Below are positions 17,118 through 26,698 of a stretch of 64,000 bases of DNA, one piece after another. The stretch comes from Streptomyces lateritius (GTDB lineage Bacteria; Actinomycetota; Actinomycetes; Streptomycetales; Streptomycetaceae). Where the stretch lies: assembly GCF_014649715.1 (NCBI RefSeq), contig NZ_BMTO01000005.1:177709-241708 (forward strand), given 5' to 3'. The translations under genes were made by a program, and so were the position numbers. The notes beneath the pieces are model-generated. The model was not told the DNA's origin. It saw only the letters and a list, made by a program, of their open reading frames with translations, and did not search any database. Every line of letters begins with the position of its first letter. Positions within the stretch are counted from its first letter, which is position 1.

Positions 17118-19397
17118 ATGACAGACAACCCTTCACGGCAGGAGCAGGGCCAAGGGCAGGGACAGGGCCCCGTGCCCGGGAGCGGCGTACCGGAGGAATC
17201 CCTCCCCGGGCGCCCCGGCGCCAAGCCCGCCTCCGTCCAGGAGCCCACCGAACCGCACGGGCCGCTGCCGCCCAAGCCCGACCAGAGCGGTCCGGAGACG
17301 GTCGGCCCCACGGGGCAGGCGACGGGGGAGGACCCCGCCCGTTCGGCCCAGAGCGGTGCCTATCTGACCACCGCGCAGGGCGCTCGGCTGTACGAGAGCG
17401 ACCACTCGCTCAAGGCCGGTGCCCGCGGTCCCGTACTGCTCCAGGACCACCACCTGCGCGAGAAGATCACCCACTTCGACCACGAGCGCATCCCCGAACG
17501 GGTGGTCCACGCGCGCGGAGCCGCGGCGCACGGCGTCTTCCAGAGCTACGGCACCGCGAGCCGGGTGACCAAGGCGGCCTTCCTCGCCGAGGAGGTGGAG
17601 ACTCCTGTCTTCGTACGGTTCTCCACCGTGCTCGGATCGCGCGGCTCGGCCGACACCGTCCGTGACACGCGGGGCTTCGCGACCAAGTTCTACACCGAGG
17701 AGGGGACCTTCGACCTGGTCGGCAACAACATCCCGGTCTTCTTCATCCAGGACGCGGTGAAGTTCCCGGACATCATCCACGCCGGCAAGCCGCACCCCGA
17801 CCGTGAGATCCCGCAGGCGCAGAGCGCCCACGACACCTTCTGGGACTTCGTCACCCTGCATACGGAGGCCACCCACCACACCCTCTGGAACATGTCCGAC
17901 CGGGGCATCCCCCGCTCCTACCGGATGATGGAGGGCTTCGGTGTCCACACCTTCCGGCTCGTCGACGCCGAGGGCGGCACGACCCTGGTCAAGTTCCACT
18001 GGAAGCCCAAGCTCGGCGTGCACTCGCTGGTCTGGGAAGAGGCGCAGCTCATCAACGGCATGGACCCGGACTTCCACCGGCGGGACCTCTTCGACGCCAT
18101 CGAGGCGGGTGCGTTCCCCCAGTGGGAGCTCGGCATCCAGACGTTCCCGGACACTCCGGAGCAGACCTTCGAGGGCATCGACCTGCTCGACCCCACGAAG
18201 ATCGTGCCCGAGGAACTCGCCCCGGTTCAGCCCGTCGGTCTGCTCACGCTGAACGCCAACACCAAGAACTTCTTCGCCGAGACGGAACAGGTCGCCTTCC
18301 ACCCCGGCCACCTGGTGCCCGGCATCGACATCACCGACGACCCGCTCCTCGCCGGCCGGCTCTTCTCGTACCTGGACACCCAGATCAGCCGGCTCGGTGG
18401 GCCGAACTTCGCCCAGCTGCCGATCAACCGCCCGCACGCCCCCGTCAACGACATGCTGCGGGACGGCATGCACCAGACGGCCGTGTACACCGGCGTGGCC
18501 CCCTACCGGCCCAACTCGCTCGACGGCGGCTGCCCGTTCCTGGCCGGCGCCGACACCGGGGCGTACATCGAGACACCGGTGCAGGTCCCGGCCTCGGCCA
18601 AGCGACGCGAGGCGCCGGAGTCGTTCTCGGACCACTTCAGCCAGCCCCGGCTGTTCTGGCTGAGCATGACCCCCACCGAGCGCGAGCACATCATCGCCGC
18701 CTACACCTTCGAACTGAACAAGTGCTACGAACAGGCCGTCAAGGAAAGGGCGTTGACGGTACTGGCCAACATCGACCCGGTGCTGTGCGAGGGGGTCGCG
18801 GCAGGGCTCGGACTGCCCGTGCCGCCGGCCACCGTGGAGCTCGCGACGGCCGAACCCAGCCCCGCGCTCTCCCAGCTCGGGCAGACCTGGCCGCCGGAGG
18901 GGCGCGTCATCGGGATCGTCGCCGACGCGGACGGGGACATGGACGCCGTACGGACGGTCCGCGAGGCCGCCCTCGGCGCCGGAATGGTTCCCCTGGTCGT
19001 CGCACCGGCGGGCGGGACCCTGGGCGCCGACAGCGAGCGGATCGCCGTCCAGCGCACCTACGCCACGGCCCGTTCCACGGAGTTCGACGCCCTGTTCGTG
19101 GTCGGGGCCCCTGGGCCGGGGCTCGACGCGCAGGGGGTACGGGACGCGAAGGCGGGCCACATCGCCACCGACGCCGCGACCGTCGACCCCCGGGTGCTGC
19201 TGATGCTGGCGGAGGCGTACCGGCACGGAAAGGCCATCGGCGGAACGGCGGACGCCGCCACCGCCCTGGAGGCCGCCCGGCTGCCCGTCGACGCACCGGG
19301 GGTCGTCCTCGGCGACAGTGCGGACGACGTCTTCGCGCAGCTCATGGAGCTGCTCGGCGGGCACCGCGTCTGGCACCGGCACCCGGCGTCCATCTAG
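17118..19397 (+). CDS. katE: Large-subunit (clade 2) catalase with C-terminal flavodoxin-like domain
   Basis: This is a heme catalase that dismutates hydrogen peroxide. At 759 residues it is of the HPII/KatE large type. The essential His is in RVVHARG (about 131), the distal Asn in NNIPVFF (about 203-204), and the heme-ligand Tyr in RLFSYLDTQ (about 418). Residues from about 595 form the extra DJ-1/flavodoxin-like domain found only in large catalases. I chose ATG 17118 because AGGAG lies 8 bases upstream; ATG 17082 in the same frame has no ribosome site. The N-terminus is a disordered Gln-Gly/Pro-rich stretch. No OxyR gene is adjacent, and large catalases are usually stationary-phase or sigma-B-type regulated. 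Confidence 0.93.
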   Translation: MTDNPSRQEQGQGQGQGPVPGSGVPEESLPGRPGAKPASVQEPTEPHGPLPPKPDQSGPETVGPTGQATGEDPARSAQSGAYLTTAQGARLYESDHSLKAGARGPVLLQDHHLREKITHFDHERIPERVVHARGAAAHGVFQSYGTASRVTKAAFLAEEVETPVFVRFSTVLGSRGSADTVRDTRGFATKFYTEEGTFDLVGNNIPVFFIQDAVKFPDIIHAGKPHPDREIPQAQSAHDTFWDFVTLHTEATHHTLWNMSDRGIPRSYRMMEGFGVHTFRLVDAEGGTTLVKFHWKPKLGVHSLVWEEAQLINGMDPDFHRRDLFDAIEAGAFPQWELGIQTFPDTPEQTFEGIDLLDPTKIVPEELAPVQPVGLLTLNANTKNFFAETEQVAFHPGHLVPGIDITDDPLLAGRLFSYLDTQISRLGGPNFAQLPINRPHAPVNDMLRDGMHQTAVYTGVAPYRPNSLDGGCPFLAGADTGAYIETPVQVPASAKRREAPESFSDHFSQPRLFWLSMTPTEREHIIAAYTFELNKCYEQAVKERALTVLANIDPVLCEGVAAGLGLPVPPATVELATAEPSPALSQLGQTWPPEGRVIGIVADADGDMDAVRTVREAALGAGMVPLVVAPAGGTLGADSERIAVQRTYATARSTEFDALFVVGAPGPGLDAQGVRDAKAGHIATDAATVDPRVLLMLAEAYRHGKAIGGTADAATALEAARLPVDAPGVVLGDSADDVFAQLMELLGGHRVWHRHPASI

Positions 19398-19573
19398 GAG
19401 CCCCCCGTCACCGCCGCCGACCAGGGGCGAACGATGCGCTGCCGGGCGGGCAGACGCGCCGTGGCCGAAAATCGTCTCTACCGGGACGAAGAGGAGGGAG
19501 CGCGCCCGGCAGCGCACGACGGGAACCGCCCGCACGCTGACACAAGGGTCCGCACCAGGCCCAGGGGTATGCC

Positions 19574-21313
19574 ATGAACCTTCCTCTGCCCGACGATGTC
19601 ACCGAGCTCAAGGCGGTGATCGGGCGCGAGATCTCGGCCCTGCGCGCCGACGTACGCCGTAAGGCCGGGACGCGTCAGCCCAAGTCGACGACCTTGGACC
19701 GTGCGTCACCCGTACAGAGCACGGCGAGCACGGCGACCCTCCCGCGGAGGCACGAAGGCGTCCTCAGCACGTCCTGCATGTGCGGTACGGACGATGAGGA
19801 CAACCGCGACCCCTGGTCGTGCGTCTGCGCGGCCCTGCCGGCCGTCCCCGTGTCGGCGGCGCTGCTCACCCCGCTGCGGGACGACAACGGCGAGGTCGTC
19901 GACTTCGTGATCCGGGCCGGCAACCACATCCGCTCGGTGGAGTGGCTGGAAGCGCCGGGCCGCCAGGCGGGCCAGCGGTTCATGGAGGCGCGGCCCGGCG
20001 CGGCCGCGAGCGGGCTGCTCGCGGCGCTCGCCGACGTGCTGGCGACCGGGCGGCCCATGGACGGCCTGGTCGTCGACTACACGGAGGAGCGGCTGGGCCG
20101 GCTCCACAGGGCCCAGCTGCTGTACTACGCGGCCTCCTGCGGCGGTGAGCTGGTCGCCACCTGGCGCCCTGTCCGCAGCCAGGCGGAGCTGCTGACCGTG
20201 GACGCCCAGCATCTGGCGTCGATGGGCTGGGGTCACTGGGACCTGCTGTCGGGGAAGGTGACCTGGTCGGAAGGGCTGAGCCGGATCTTCCGTACGGAAC
20301 TGAACATGCCCTGGTCGCTGCAGGAGCTGTGCGACGCGCTCTTGCCCGCCGACACGACGGCGTTCGCCGAGTTCATCACGGCCGTGCTGGCGGGGGAGGA
20401 ACCGGCCTGGACCAGGATCCGGTTCCTGGTGCTCGGCGAGGTACGGACGCTCGACCTGCTCGGGCGGCCGGTCGCAGGCACGGACGGCCGCCCCTGGGCC
20501 GTGCACCTCGTCGCCCGCGACCTGACGCCCCAGATACGCAGCCGCCGCCGTCTCGTGGAGACGGAACGCGAGACGGAGCGGCTGCGCCAGCAGGCCGACG
20601 CGGAACGCCGCGTCGCCGACTCGCTGCGTGAGGCGCTCCTGCCGACCCACTCCCAGGAGCTGGCCGCCGTCGGACTGACGGTGGCGGCCGCGTACCTGGC
20701 GTCCGAACCCGACTCGGTGGTCGGGGGCGACTGGTACAAGTGCCGCCTGCTGGCGGACGGGCGGGTGCTGGTGGCGATGGGAGACGCCTGCGGCCACGGG
20801 CTCGACGCGGTGGCCCGGATGGCACAGCAGCGGCACGCGTTGGCGGGTCTGGCGCAGACCGGAGCGGCGGCCGGAGAGATCATGACCTGGTTGAACGAAC
20901 TCGTGTGCAGCGATCCCTCGGGCGAGACGGCGACCGTGATCGCCGGCCACATCGACAAGGACCGGGTGCTCCACTGGGCCGACGCCGGGCACCCCGCGCC
21001 GCTGGTACGGCGCGAGGGAAGCGCCTTCGCGCTGACCGCCGAGCAGCGCGGCCCGCTGCTCGGGGCGTTGCCGGGGTACGCGTACGAGACCTCGGCGTAC
21101 CAGCTGCTCAGGGGCGACCTGTTGGTCCTCTACACCGACGGCATGGTGGAGCGACGGGGCGAGGACATCACGCGGGGCATCGAACGGCTCGCGAGCGCGG
21201 TGGGCGCCGCGGCCGGTCTGACCCCGCGGCAGACGATCGACCGGCTGGTGGAGGAACACTTCCGCGCGGGGCACGACGACGACGCGTGCCTGCTGGCGAT
21301 CCGCGTCGACTGA
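19574..21313 (+). CDS. PAS-domain SpoIIE-type PP2C phosphatase
   Basis: This 579-residue phosphatase probably dephosphorylates an anti-sigma-factor antagonist in a partner-switching pathway. It has a disordered N-terminus with paired Cys motifs (CMC near 69, CVC about 16 residues on), a first PAS-like fold (about 90-190), a second PAS domain (about 205-330, TWSEGLSRIF), a coiled linker, and the SpoIIE/PP2C domain with metal-binding motifs GGDWY (about 386) and GDACGHG (about 402), WADAGHPAP, and the final DDDA. No HATPase kinase domain is attached. ATG 19574 has AGGGG upstream. The signal is unknown; the Cys pairs could bind metal or sense redox, which is speculation. Confidence 0.88.
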   Translation: MNLPLPDDVTELKAVIGREISALRADVRRKAGTRQPKSTTLDRASPVQSTASTATLPRRHEGVLSTSCMCGTDDEDNRDPWSCVCAALPAVPVSAALLTPLRDDNGEVVDFVIRAGNHIRSVEWLEAPGRQAGQRFMEARPGAAASGLLAALADVLATGRPMDGLVVDYTEERLGRLHRAQLLYYAASCGGELVATWRPVRSQAELLTVDAQHLASMGWGHWDLLSGKVTWSEGLSRIFRTELNMPWSLQELCDALLPADTTAFAEFITAVLAGEEPAWTRIRFLVLGEVRTLDLLGRPVAGTDGRPWAVHLVARDLTPQIRSRRRLVETERETERLRQQADAERRVADSLREALLPTHSQELAAVGLTVAAAYLASEPDSVVGGDWYKCRLLADGRVLVAMGDACGHGLDAVARMAQQRHALAGLAQTGAAAGEIMTWLNELVCSDPSGETATVIAGHIDKDRVLHWADAGHPAPLVRREGSAFALTAEQRGPLLGALPGYAYETSAYQLLRGDLLVLYTDGMVERRGEDITRGIERLASAVGAAAGLTPRQTIDRLVEEHFRAGHDDDACLLAIRVD

Positions 21314-21331
21314 AACCTCGAGAGAACTGTC

Positions 21332-21361
21332 TTGCGGTGCATGACACTCTCCAACTACCAT
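21332..21361 (+). promoter_or_regulatory. Promoter for the padR/HAAS pair, leaderless start
   Basis: TTGCGG (21332-21337) and TACCAT (21356-21361) are separated by 18 bases, placing transcription initiation near 21369, which is an ATG with no ribosome site before it. A direct repeat GCATGAC at 21339-21345 and 21367-21373 and the palindrome ATGCAT lie around the promoter and could be the PadR autoregulatory operator. Confidence 0.5.
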
Positions 21362-21368
21362 GCATCGC

Positions 21369-21773
21369 ATGACAATGGAGCTGCCGGGCGCCGGTGACCA
21401 ACGGCGCAGTCAGCTGCTGCGTGGAGTGCTCGACCTCTGCCTGCTCTCCCTGATCGCCGAACGCCCGCGCTACGGCTACGAGTTCGTCGAGGCCCTCACG
21501 GAGAGCGGACTGGCACTGGTGAGCGAGGGGAGCATCTACCCGCTCCTGGCCCGGATGGAGCGGGCCGGCCTTGTCGCGTCGTACCGCGCCCCGTCGTCCA
21601 GCGGTGGGGCGCCGCGTAAGTACTACCGGTTGACCGAGGCGGGCCGCGCGGAACTGGCCCACGGAAGGGCGGTGTGGCGTGAGTTCGCCACCCAGGCCGG
21701 CCGCATCCTCGCCGACACCATCGACACCACGGAACCCGACACACCGACCGAACCCACGGGGGGAACGACATGA
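21369..21773 (+). CDS. PadR family transcriptional regulator
   Basis: This 134-residue winged-helix regulator has the PadR core: LRGVLDLCLLSLIAERPRYGYE at the N-terminus, SEGSIYPLLARMERAGLV as the recognition region, and the wing YYRLTEAGRAEL. Start ATG 21369 fits a leaderless transcript; ATG 21360 and 21375 are alternatives. Its stop overlaps the ATG of the following membrane protein (ATGA), the standard PadR/HAAS pairing seen across Gram-positive bacteria, in which the two genes are co-expressed. PadR proteins usually repress their own promoter. Confidence 0.9.
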   Translation: MTMELPGAGDQRRSQLLRGVLDLCLLSLIAERPRYGYEFVEALTESGLALVSEGSIYPLLARMERAGLVASYRAPSSSGGAPRKYYRLTEAGRAELAHGRAVWREFATQAGRILADTIDTTEPDTPTEPTGGTT

Positions 21774-22321
21774 CCATCGAGCGCGTACTCGCGGTCTGCC
21801 GCAGCAACTGGGAGTACCGGGGCATCGACGAAGCCTCCGTCCGGGAGATGCTCGACGAACTCACCGCCCATCTGGAGGACGCCGCGGCGGCCGGGCGTTC
21901 GCCCCAGGACGTCGTCGGCGACGACGTCCCGGCCTTCGCCGCCTCCTGGGCCAGGGCGCGTGTACCGCTGAGCCGGCGCCTGGTGCGGATGGCGGCCATG
22001 GTCTCCTTCACGGCGGGCGTGCTGCTGCTCCTCTCCCACCTCACCCGATGGACACTCGGCGTGGGCGTCACCCCGGGACGGCTGGCCTTCTGGCTCGGCA
22101 TCGCGGTCGTCACCGTCGCCCTCGAACTGCGGCGCGGGTCCCTGGGCCTCGGCAAGGGCTGGCTGGTGGGGCTCGTCGTCGGCGTGCCGGCCGCGCTGGC
22201 CACGGAGAGACTGCTCGGCGACGAACCGCTGTTCCTCGTGCCGCTGTGGGCCACGCTGCTGCTCGCGCTGCCGGGCCTTGCGTACGCCCACGCCGAACGA
22301 CGGGCCTCGCGCGACACATAG
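21770..22321 (+). CDS. HAAS-domain membrane protein paired with PadR
   Basis: The 183-residue protein has a short alpha-helical cytoplasmic N-terminal domain (about 1-65, VREMLDELTAHLEDAAAAG) of the HAAS/DUF1700 type, followed by four hydrophobic segments near 73-90, 105-120, 130-145 and 150-170. HAAS proteins are commonly encoded next to PadR and are thought to help membrane sensing, but none is well characterised. The overlap with padR shows translational coupling. Confidence 0.8.
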   Translation: MTIERVLAVCRSNWEYRGIDEASVREMLDELTAHLEDAAAAGRSPQDVVGDDVPAFAASWARARVPLSRRLVRMAAMVSFTAGVLLLLSHLTRWTLGVGVTPGRLAFWLGIAVVTVALELRRGSLGLGKGWLVGLVVGVPAALATERLLGDEPLFLVPLWATLLLALPGLAYAHAERRASRDT

Positions 22322-22384
22322 CAGCCGTTGCGCTCCCGCGCCGTTGCAACACATGAGCATGGTTCGACGAAGCGAGGAGCAGCT

Positions 22385-22504
<120 letters not shown>

Positions 22505-22656
22505 TTCGCCACCACCGTCCTCCTCATCATCCTGGGACGCCCGCTCCACATGCGTGTGGGCCGACGGCAGACGGGATGACAGCAGGGCGCGCTCTGGCTG
22601 ACGCCGGTCGGCTCGCTACTGTGCAACGTACATACGCAGAGGGGCAGGGAGCACGG

Positions 22657-23010
22657 GTGAGCGAGAGGCGACAGGTCGACGATCAGGTGGCGGCGGCCCA
22701 CCTGGCCTATATGGCCGTCCTCGAAATCCGGAGCATGGCCAGACGCCGCAAAGCACTGAGGACCTGGCCTGACGACGACTACGTCGCCTGCATCGCCTGG
22801 CTTGCCGATCTCGTACACAACATCGCAGGCGGTGTGAGACCCACACGACGGTGGCCGCCCTGGCGCGAGCACCGGCGCCCGATGTACTGGACCTGGAACG
22901 TGGCAGGACCGGCGGGACGGGAATGGATCTTGGCCACTCTGGAGAAGGAGGGGATGGAATGGGCTCCTCCACCTCTCAAGAGACTGGACAACGCGGAGGC
23001 TGACGCATGA
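22657..23010 (+). CDS. Hypothetical protein
   Basis: I do not recognise this 117-residue protein. It starts at GTG 22657 after AGGGAG. The N-terminal half is helical and basic (AAHLAYMAVLEIRSMARRRK), a middle segment contains WLADLVHNIAGGVRP, and the C-terminal part is rich in Trp and Pro (RRWPPWREHRRPMYWTW). There is no signal peptide or membrane segment. It stands alone among small accessory genes. Confidence 0.6.
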   Translation: MSERRQVDDQVAAAHLAYMAVLEIRSMARRRKALRTWPDDDYVACIAWLADLVHNIAGGVRPTRRWPPWREHRRPMYWTWNVAGPAGREWILATLEKEGMEWAPPPLKRLDNAEADA

Positions 23011-23335
23011 TCCGGGCCGTGTCCGGGCCGTCCGAGGGCGCACAACGGCAACCAACGCCGACAACCCGCCACAGGTAAGTCGCTGGCTCCGGACCAGGTC
23101 AGGAACCCGGCAGGTCAGCCGCGGTCTGCATGCGGCGTCTTCCGAACGCGGCAGGTGGTTGGTGGCGGACAGCACTGACACGCCGTAGCCAGTAGAAATT
23201 GGCAGAACGCCGGGGTGCCGTAGGCGGCGAGCTTGGGTTCCTGCCGACTACTCCACCAATCGTTGGAAGGGCAGGCGAATCACTCCGCGGCGGGAGCGGA
23301 TAGAGCAGGTCGCCGTTCTGGTCGAAGAGGCGGTC
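23011..23335. other. About 325 bp without a recognised gene
   Basis: No reading frame with coding character is visible between the hypothetical gene and the end of the I36-type inhibitor gene. GGGCCGTGTCCGGG near 23021 resembles one terminal repeat of the element family seen at 5.2, 53.4 and 54.7 kb, but no partner end is found. Confidence 0.5.
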
Positions 23336-23716
23336 CTACCAGCGCGGGCGGAGAACAACGGAGTTGATCTCCGTGAGGTCGAGGCTCCACGAGGCACCCT
23401 GAACCATGTACCAGGGGCAGTCGACTCCGTTGTATTTACGGCATATGTCAACTACCCAGCCGTCGGTCTGGTTGTTGAGAAGGTAGTGGTGCCCGTACTG
23501 GTCCACCAGGTTGTACATGCCCTCCCAGTAGATGTGGGACGGGACATCGTTGTTCCACTCCGCGTTCTCGGGATAGATGCAGAACGCCCCGGACGGACAG
23601 CCGTGCACGGTGCCGGCCGCGGTAGTCGCCTGAGCCTGTGAGGTGCCCAGCGTGATGGCGGCTGTGATCGCCACCGCCAGCGCGCCGGCCTTGCGCAGAA
23701 CCGTGGACATGCTCAT
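23336..23716 (-). CDS. Secreted peptidase inhibitor I36-family protein
   Basis: The 126-residue secreted protein has a Sec signal peptide (STVLRKAGALAVAITAAITL, cleavage near AQA) and a mature domain beginning CPSGAFCIYPE, the hallmark of Streptomyces I36-type (SMI-like, beta/gamma-crystallin fold) proteins, which include metalloprotease inhibitors. Four Cys in the mature part (CPSGAFC, DICRKYNGVDC) can form two disulfides. ATG 23716 follows GGGAGG; the longer upstream frame is not supported. Whether it inhibits a protease is not shown, and many I36-domain proteins are uncharacterised. Confidence 0.85.
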   Translation of the reverse strand: MSMSTVLRKAGALAVAITAAITLGTSQAQATTAAGTVHGCPSGAFCIYPENAEWNNDVPSHIYWEGMYNLVDQYGHHYLLNNQTDGWVVDICRKYNGVDCPWYMVQGASWSLDLTEINSVVLRPRW

Positions 23717-24401
23717 TCGTTCGCCCCTCCCGGAAGAAGCCCCTCGTCGAGAGGGGATCGTTAACCCGCGGATCACGATCCGCGCTCCCGCCTCCGCGCA
23801 CCAAGCCATTGCCCCTGAAAGGTCCGAAAACATTGCAGGGACGGCCACTTCTCTGGGGGTGAGACGGGAGGTGCCTGTGCAGCTCTGGTCGCGCCGCCGC
23901 CGGTCGCCCCACCGCGGCGCAGCTCGCCACGGCGCCTCAGCCGACGATCCGGCGGACCACCAAGGCCTTGCCCTGCCTCGCAAGCCCGGCCATCTCCACC
24001 ACGCGTCCACGACGTGGCGCATGCACGACAAGGCCGTCTCCGAACAGCTCGCCGCGGAGCGCCTGACCCACGTGAGCCTGAACAAGCCGATCGTCCGGGC
24101 GACCGGCTCCCGGTCGACACCACGCTCGGACGCGGCGCGCATCGCGGCGTTCCGGCGGGCGGCGACGGCCTTGCGGCGGTCACGGGACGCGACCGTCCGC
24201 TGGAGAAGGCGCGCCCAATGCAGGAGCGCGCGGCCGGTCCACAGGGTGAAGGGGTCGGGGTGTGGGTGCGGTCGGATTGGCCGACAGGTCCCCCTCGCGA
24301 TCGACACGGGTGTCGGTACCGAAGGCGACGGGCCACCAGGTCCGGCCTCAAGGGCGAAAAGCAGCCGTCGCAACAGGTGGGCGGGTGGGAGGATCCACCG
24401 C
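23717..24401. other. About 685-bp gap, weak coding debris
   Basis: Both strands have long open frames because of high GC, but none has a ribosome site or recognisable domains. A plus-strand segment near 24000-24170 (HDKAVSEQLAAERLTHVSLN) looks vaguely protein-like and could be a remnant. I call no gene here. Confidence 0.4.
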
Positions 24402-24869
24402 ATGAGTGAGTGGGGGATCGCCCTGATCGCCGCCGGGTCGGCCATTTTGGGCAGCAGCGTGACGGGGTTCTTCGCGTGGAAGGCCGGCCACCGGCAAGCC
24501 GCCGCAGCGGAGGCCGCAGGGCAGGCGCAGGCGAACGCGCTGATAGCCACCGTCCAGGCCACGCTGGATGAGCAGCGGCGGGCCCGGGCGCTTGACCAGC
24601 GGCGGCAGGTGTACGCAGACATGCTCACTGCCGTGACCGACCTGCAGCGCCATCGAGACGACCCCGACGCTCTCACTCGCGCGCTGCGAGCTCATGACCT
24701 GACTGTGCTTGAGGGGCCCGATGACGTCTCGCGGGCGGCCATGAACTTCATTGCGCGCGCCAGAGGGATCGACGGGTCTGAAGCGGCTTCCTCTGAGCAG
24801 CTGGTGGCCGTCCGCAGGGCATACATCGACGCTGCGGTCTTGGCGCTGCGTAATCTCGACCAGCACTGA
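24402..24869 (+). CDS. Small single-pass membrane protein, hypothetical
   Basis: The 155-residue protein has one N-terminal transmembrane helix (WGIALIAAGSAILGSSVTGF) followed by a long Ala/Gln/Arg-rich helical region, probably a coiled coil in the cytoplasm (AAAAEAAGQAQANALIATVQ and onward). GGGAGGAT lies about 8 bases before ATG 24402. Streptomyces genomes encode many proteins of this layout with no known function. No operon partner is evident. Confidence 0.65.
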   Translation: MSEWGIALIAAGSAILGSSVTGFFAWKAGHRQAAAAEAAGQAQANALIATVQATLDEQRRARALDQRRQVYADMLTAVTDLQRHRDDPDALTRALRAHDLTVLEGPDDVSRAAMNFIARARGIDGSEAASSEQLVAVRRAYIDAAVLALRNLDQH

Positions 24870-24921
24870 CGGACGCCGGCCACGCCGCGCGCTCTGATGC
24901 GCGGTATGCACTGCTTGCGCG

Positions 24922-25209
24922 TCAGAAACGGACCCGATCCTCGGAGTGCGGGTAGTACACCGTCGTCTCCGCCGTATCCGGGTGCTCCCGGTACAACGCG
25001 TTCTCCAGCTCGGTGCGAGCCGCTTCAACGGCGCGCATTGCCTGGTCCAGCTTCTTCGCCGGTACTGCTGGAGGCCCGGACTGGGGGTATGCGTTGGCGA
25101 GCTGGACGTTTCGGCGAAGAAGTTCGTCACGCACCGAGGCGAGGGCCCGGCCCATCTCGACGTGCTCCTCGAAGGTCAACCTCGGCTTCATGGGGCGATC
25201 ATCCCCCAC
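24922..25209 (-). CDS. Hypothetical small soluble protein
   Basis: The 95-residue protein is not recognised. It is largely helical (LTFEEHVEMGRALASVRDEL, LDQAMRAVEAARTELENALY) with a C-terminal YREHPDTAETTVYYP tail. GTG 25209 has GAGGAGG about 9 bases upstream; ATG 25191 within the frame is an alternative. It may belong to the same accessory cluster as its neighbours. Confidence 0.6.
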   Translation of the reverse strand: MGDDRPMKPRLTFEEHVEMGRALASVRDELLRRNVQLANAYPQSGPPAVPAKKLDQAMRAVEAARTELENALYREHPDTAETTVYYPHSEDRVRF

Positions 25210-25300
25210 TTGCCGGCCTCCTCGGGAGCCTTCGCGGAAAACGCACCTGAGACGTCCAGAGCTCGGAACGGGGGCGGGGCGTGGGGCGGACAGGCGGCAG

Positions 25301-25894
25301 TCATGCGCTCGCGAGGGCGGAGATCAGCTTCCGGGCCGCCGCGGTAGTCAGCCGCTTCGAAGCCGTCGTGGTCCGCTCCCTGGGGGCCCGCGGCGCGATG
25401 TCAGTGCCCTTGACCGCCTTCACGAACTCGGCGTCGAACCGCTCCTTGCCCACCTTCTCCGCAAGCGAGGCCAGATACTTCAACTGCTTGGCCGTGGCCG
25501 GCTCCCGCTTGGATGCCGCAGCACGTTCCCGCCGCGGTCCGTAGATCCGCTCGTTCTCCGCTTTCCGCGCAGCCTCGGCTTCTGGGCTGCGGCAGGTGAC
25601 GTGGACCTGCTCGGGCCATGTCTGGGTGCCGGGCTTGCCTGTGACGGCCTCCCAAAGCGCGTTGGCCGTGAGTGCCGTCTCGTCGACGCCTTCGGTGAGG
25701 CCGGGGCCGACCAGGCCGTAGTAGCCGGTCCTGCCGCGCGGGATGACAGTGAACCCGGCCGGGATGGCGTGTGCCGTGAGCCAGTCCTGCCCGCAGCCAC
25801 AGTGGGTGGCGTGGTAGCGGGACCACTTGCTTTCGAGCGGCTCGTAGACGAGCCGGTCCCCGTAGTACTTCGGATCGCGCGCGAATCCTGACAT
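25301..25894 (-). CDS. Hypothetical protein with DUF3072-like C-terminal helix
   Basis: The 197-residue protein has an N-terminal part containing a Cys/His cluster (HATHCGCGQDW at about 29-39), a central domain, and a basic C-terminal region with TAKQLKYLASLAEKVGKERF, a helical motif like that of DUF3072 or SAP-like segments in other actinobacterial proteins. No catalytic motif is seen. It could bind nucleic acid given the basic tail, but this is a guess. Confidence 0.6.
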   Translation of the reverse strand: MSGFARDPKYYGDRLVYEPLESKWSRYHATHCGCGQDWLTAHAIPAGFTVIPRGRTGYYGLVGPGLTEGVDETALTANALWEAVTGKPGTQTWPEQVHVTCRSPEAEAARKAENERIYGPRRERAAASKREPATAKQLKYLASLAEKVGKERFDAEFVKAVKGTDIAPRAPRERTTTASKRLTTAAARKLISALASA

Positions 25895-25997
25895 CAGTGC
25901 CTCCCCCGGCGGTGGCCAGCCGATCTACCAGTCCCTGAGTATCGCAGCGGGCACTGACAGCGCGGGGCGATTCCGGCCAGAGGACGGGCGAGCCCGT

Positions 25998-26324
25998 GTG
26001 GTGGTCAACTCGCTGGAGGAGGCCCGCGAGATCGAGAAGGCGGAGATCGAGAAGGCGGAGAACGAGAAGGCGGAGAACGGCGCGGAGGCGGAGCGGGGTC
26101 CGGGGTGGGAACAGGCCGCCGGCGCGAGGGGTGGCAAGGGGGCGCTCGACGAAGAGGCGCTGCGGCAGCGGATCGTCGCGGCCCGGCGCGCGCTCGACGA
26201 CGTCGAATCGGAGCTCTCCTCGCTGTCGCCGCCTCGCCTCCGCGCGCACGGGGAGGGATCCTGGGAGGAGAAGGGAGGCGCGTCGGTGCCGCGCGCCCCC
26301 GCAGCGCGAGGAGGCAGACCATGA
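25998..26324 (+). CDS. Hypothetical charged coiled-coil protein
   Basis: This 108-residue frame begins with a Glu/Lys-rich stretch of IEKAE/NEKAE units encoded by an imperfect 15-bp DNA repeat (26029-26085), followed by a short helical segment (EEALRQRIVAARRALDDVES) and a Pro/Gly-rich tail. Start GTG 25998 is tentative because three GTG codons follow each other. Its stop overlaps the ATG of the DUF1876 gene (ATGA), which supports real translation and coupling. No family is recognised. Confidence 0.5.
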   Translation: MVVNSLEEAREIEKAEIEKAENEKAENGAEAERGPGWEQAAGARGGKGALDEEALRQRIVAARRALDDVESELSSLSPPRLRAHGEGSWEEKGGASVPRAPAARGGRP

Positions 26325-26620
26325 CACGGACCCTCGAGTGGAAGGTCGGCCTGGAACTGGTCGAGGAGGACGGCAGGACCAAGGCCGTGGCGCATCTGGA
26401 CACCGGCACGTCGACCCTCACCGGCCGCGGCAGCGCGCGGTGCAACCCGGCGGACGTGGACGTTCCGGCCATCGGCGACGAGCTCGCCGCCGGCCGGGCC
26501 ATGAAGGACCTGGCCGCCCAGCTGATGAGGGAGGCCAACCGGGAGATGGAGGCGGTGGGCGCGGGGACGGTACCCCAGCACACCGGTCCCGGATACGGCT
26601 GGCCGGAGGCGGTCTCCTAG
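26321..26620 (+). CDS. DUF1876 (dsRBD-like) protein
   Basis: The 99-residue protein belongs to DUF1876, a small actinobacterial family with a double-stranded-RNA-binding-domain-like fold: WKVGLELVEEDGRTKAVAHL, GRGSARCNPADVDVPAIGDE and the helix AMKDLAAQLMREANREME. It has no proven function. GAGGAGG precedes ATG 26321. It is followed by a terminator shared with the convergent CBS-BON gene. Confidence 0.85.
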   Translation: MTRTLEWKVGLELVEEDGRTKAVAHLDTGTSTLTGRGSARCNPADVDVPAIGDELAAGRAMKDLAAQLMREANREMEAVGAGTVPQHTGPGYGWPEAVS

Positions 26621-26648
26621 CCGACCGACCGCCCCGGGAACGAGGACC

Positions 26649-26679
26649 GGGGCCCGCCGGCTCGCCGCCGACGGGCCCC
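26649..26679. terminator. Bidirectional terminator between DUF1876 and CBS-BON genes
   Basis: GGGGCCCG (26649-26656) pairs with CGGGCCCC (26672-26679), and CGGC (26658-26661) with GCCG (26667-26670), with a single c/a mismatch between and a 5-base loop. It lies between two convergent stops. Confidence 0.75.
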
Positions 26680-26698
26680 GCCCGTTCGGATCCTCCCC

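Noticed and set aside
23019..23034. Fourth copy of the MITE-like element
   Set aside because: Only one terminal-repeat-like sequence is present, without the partner end or interior.
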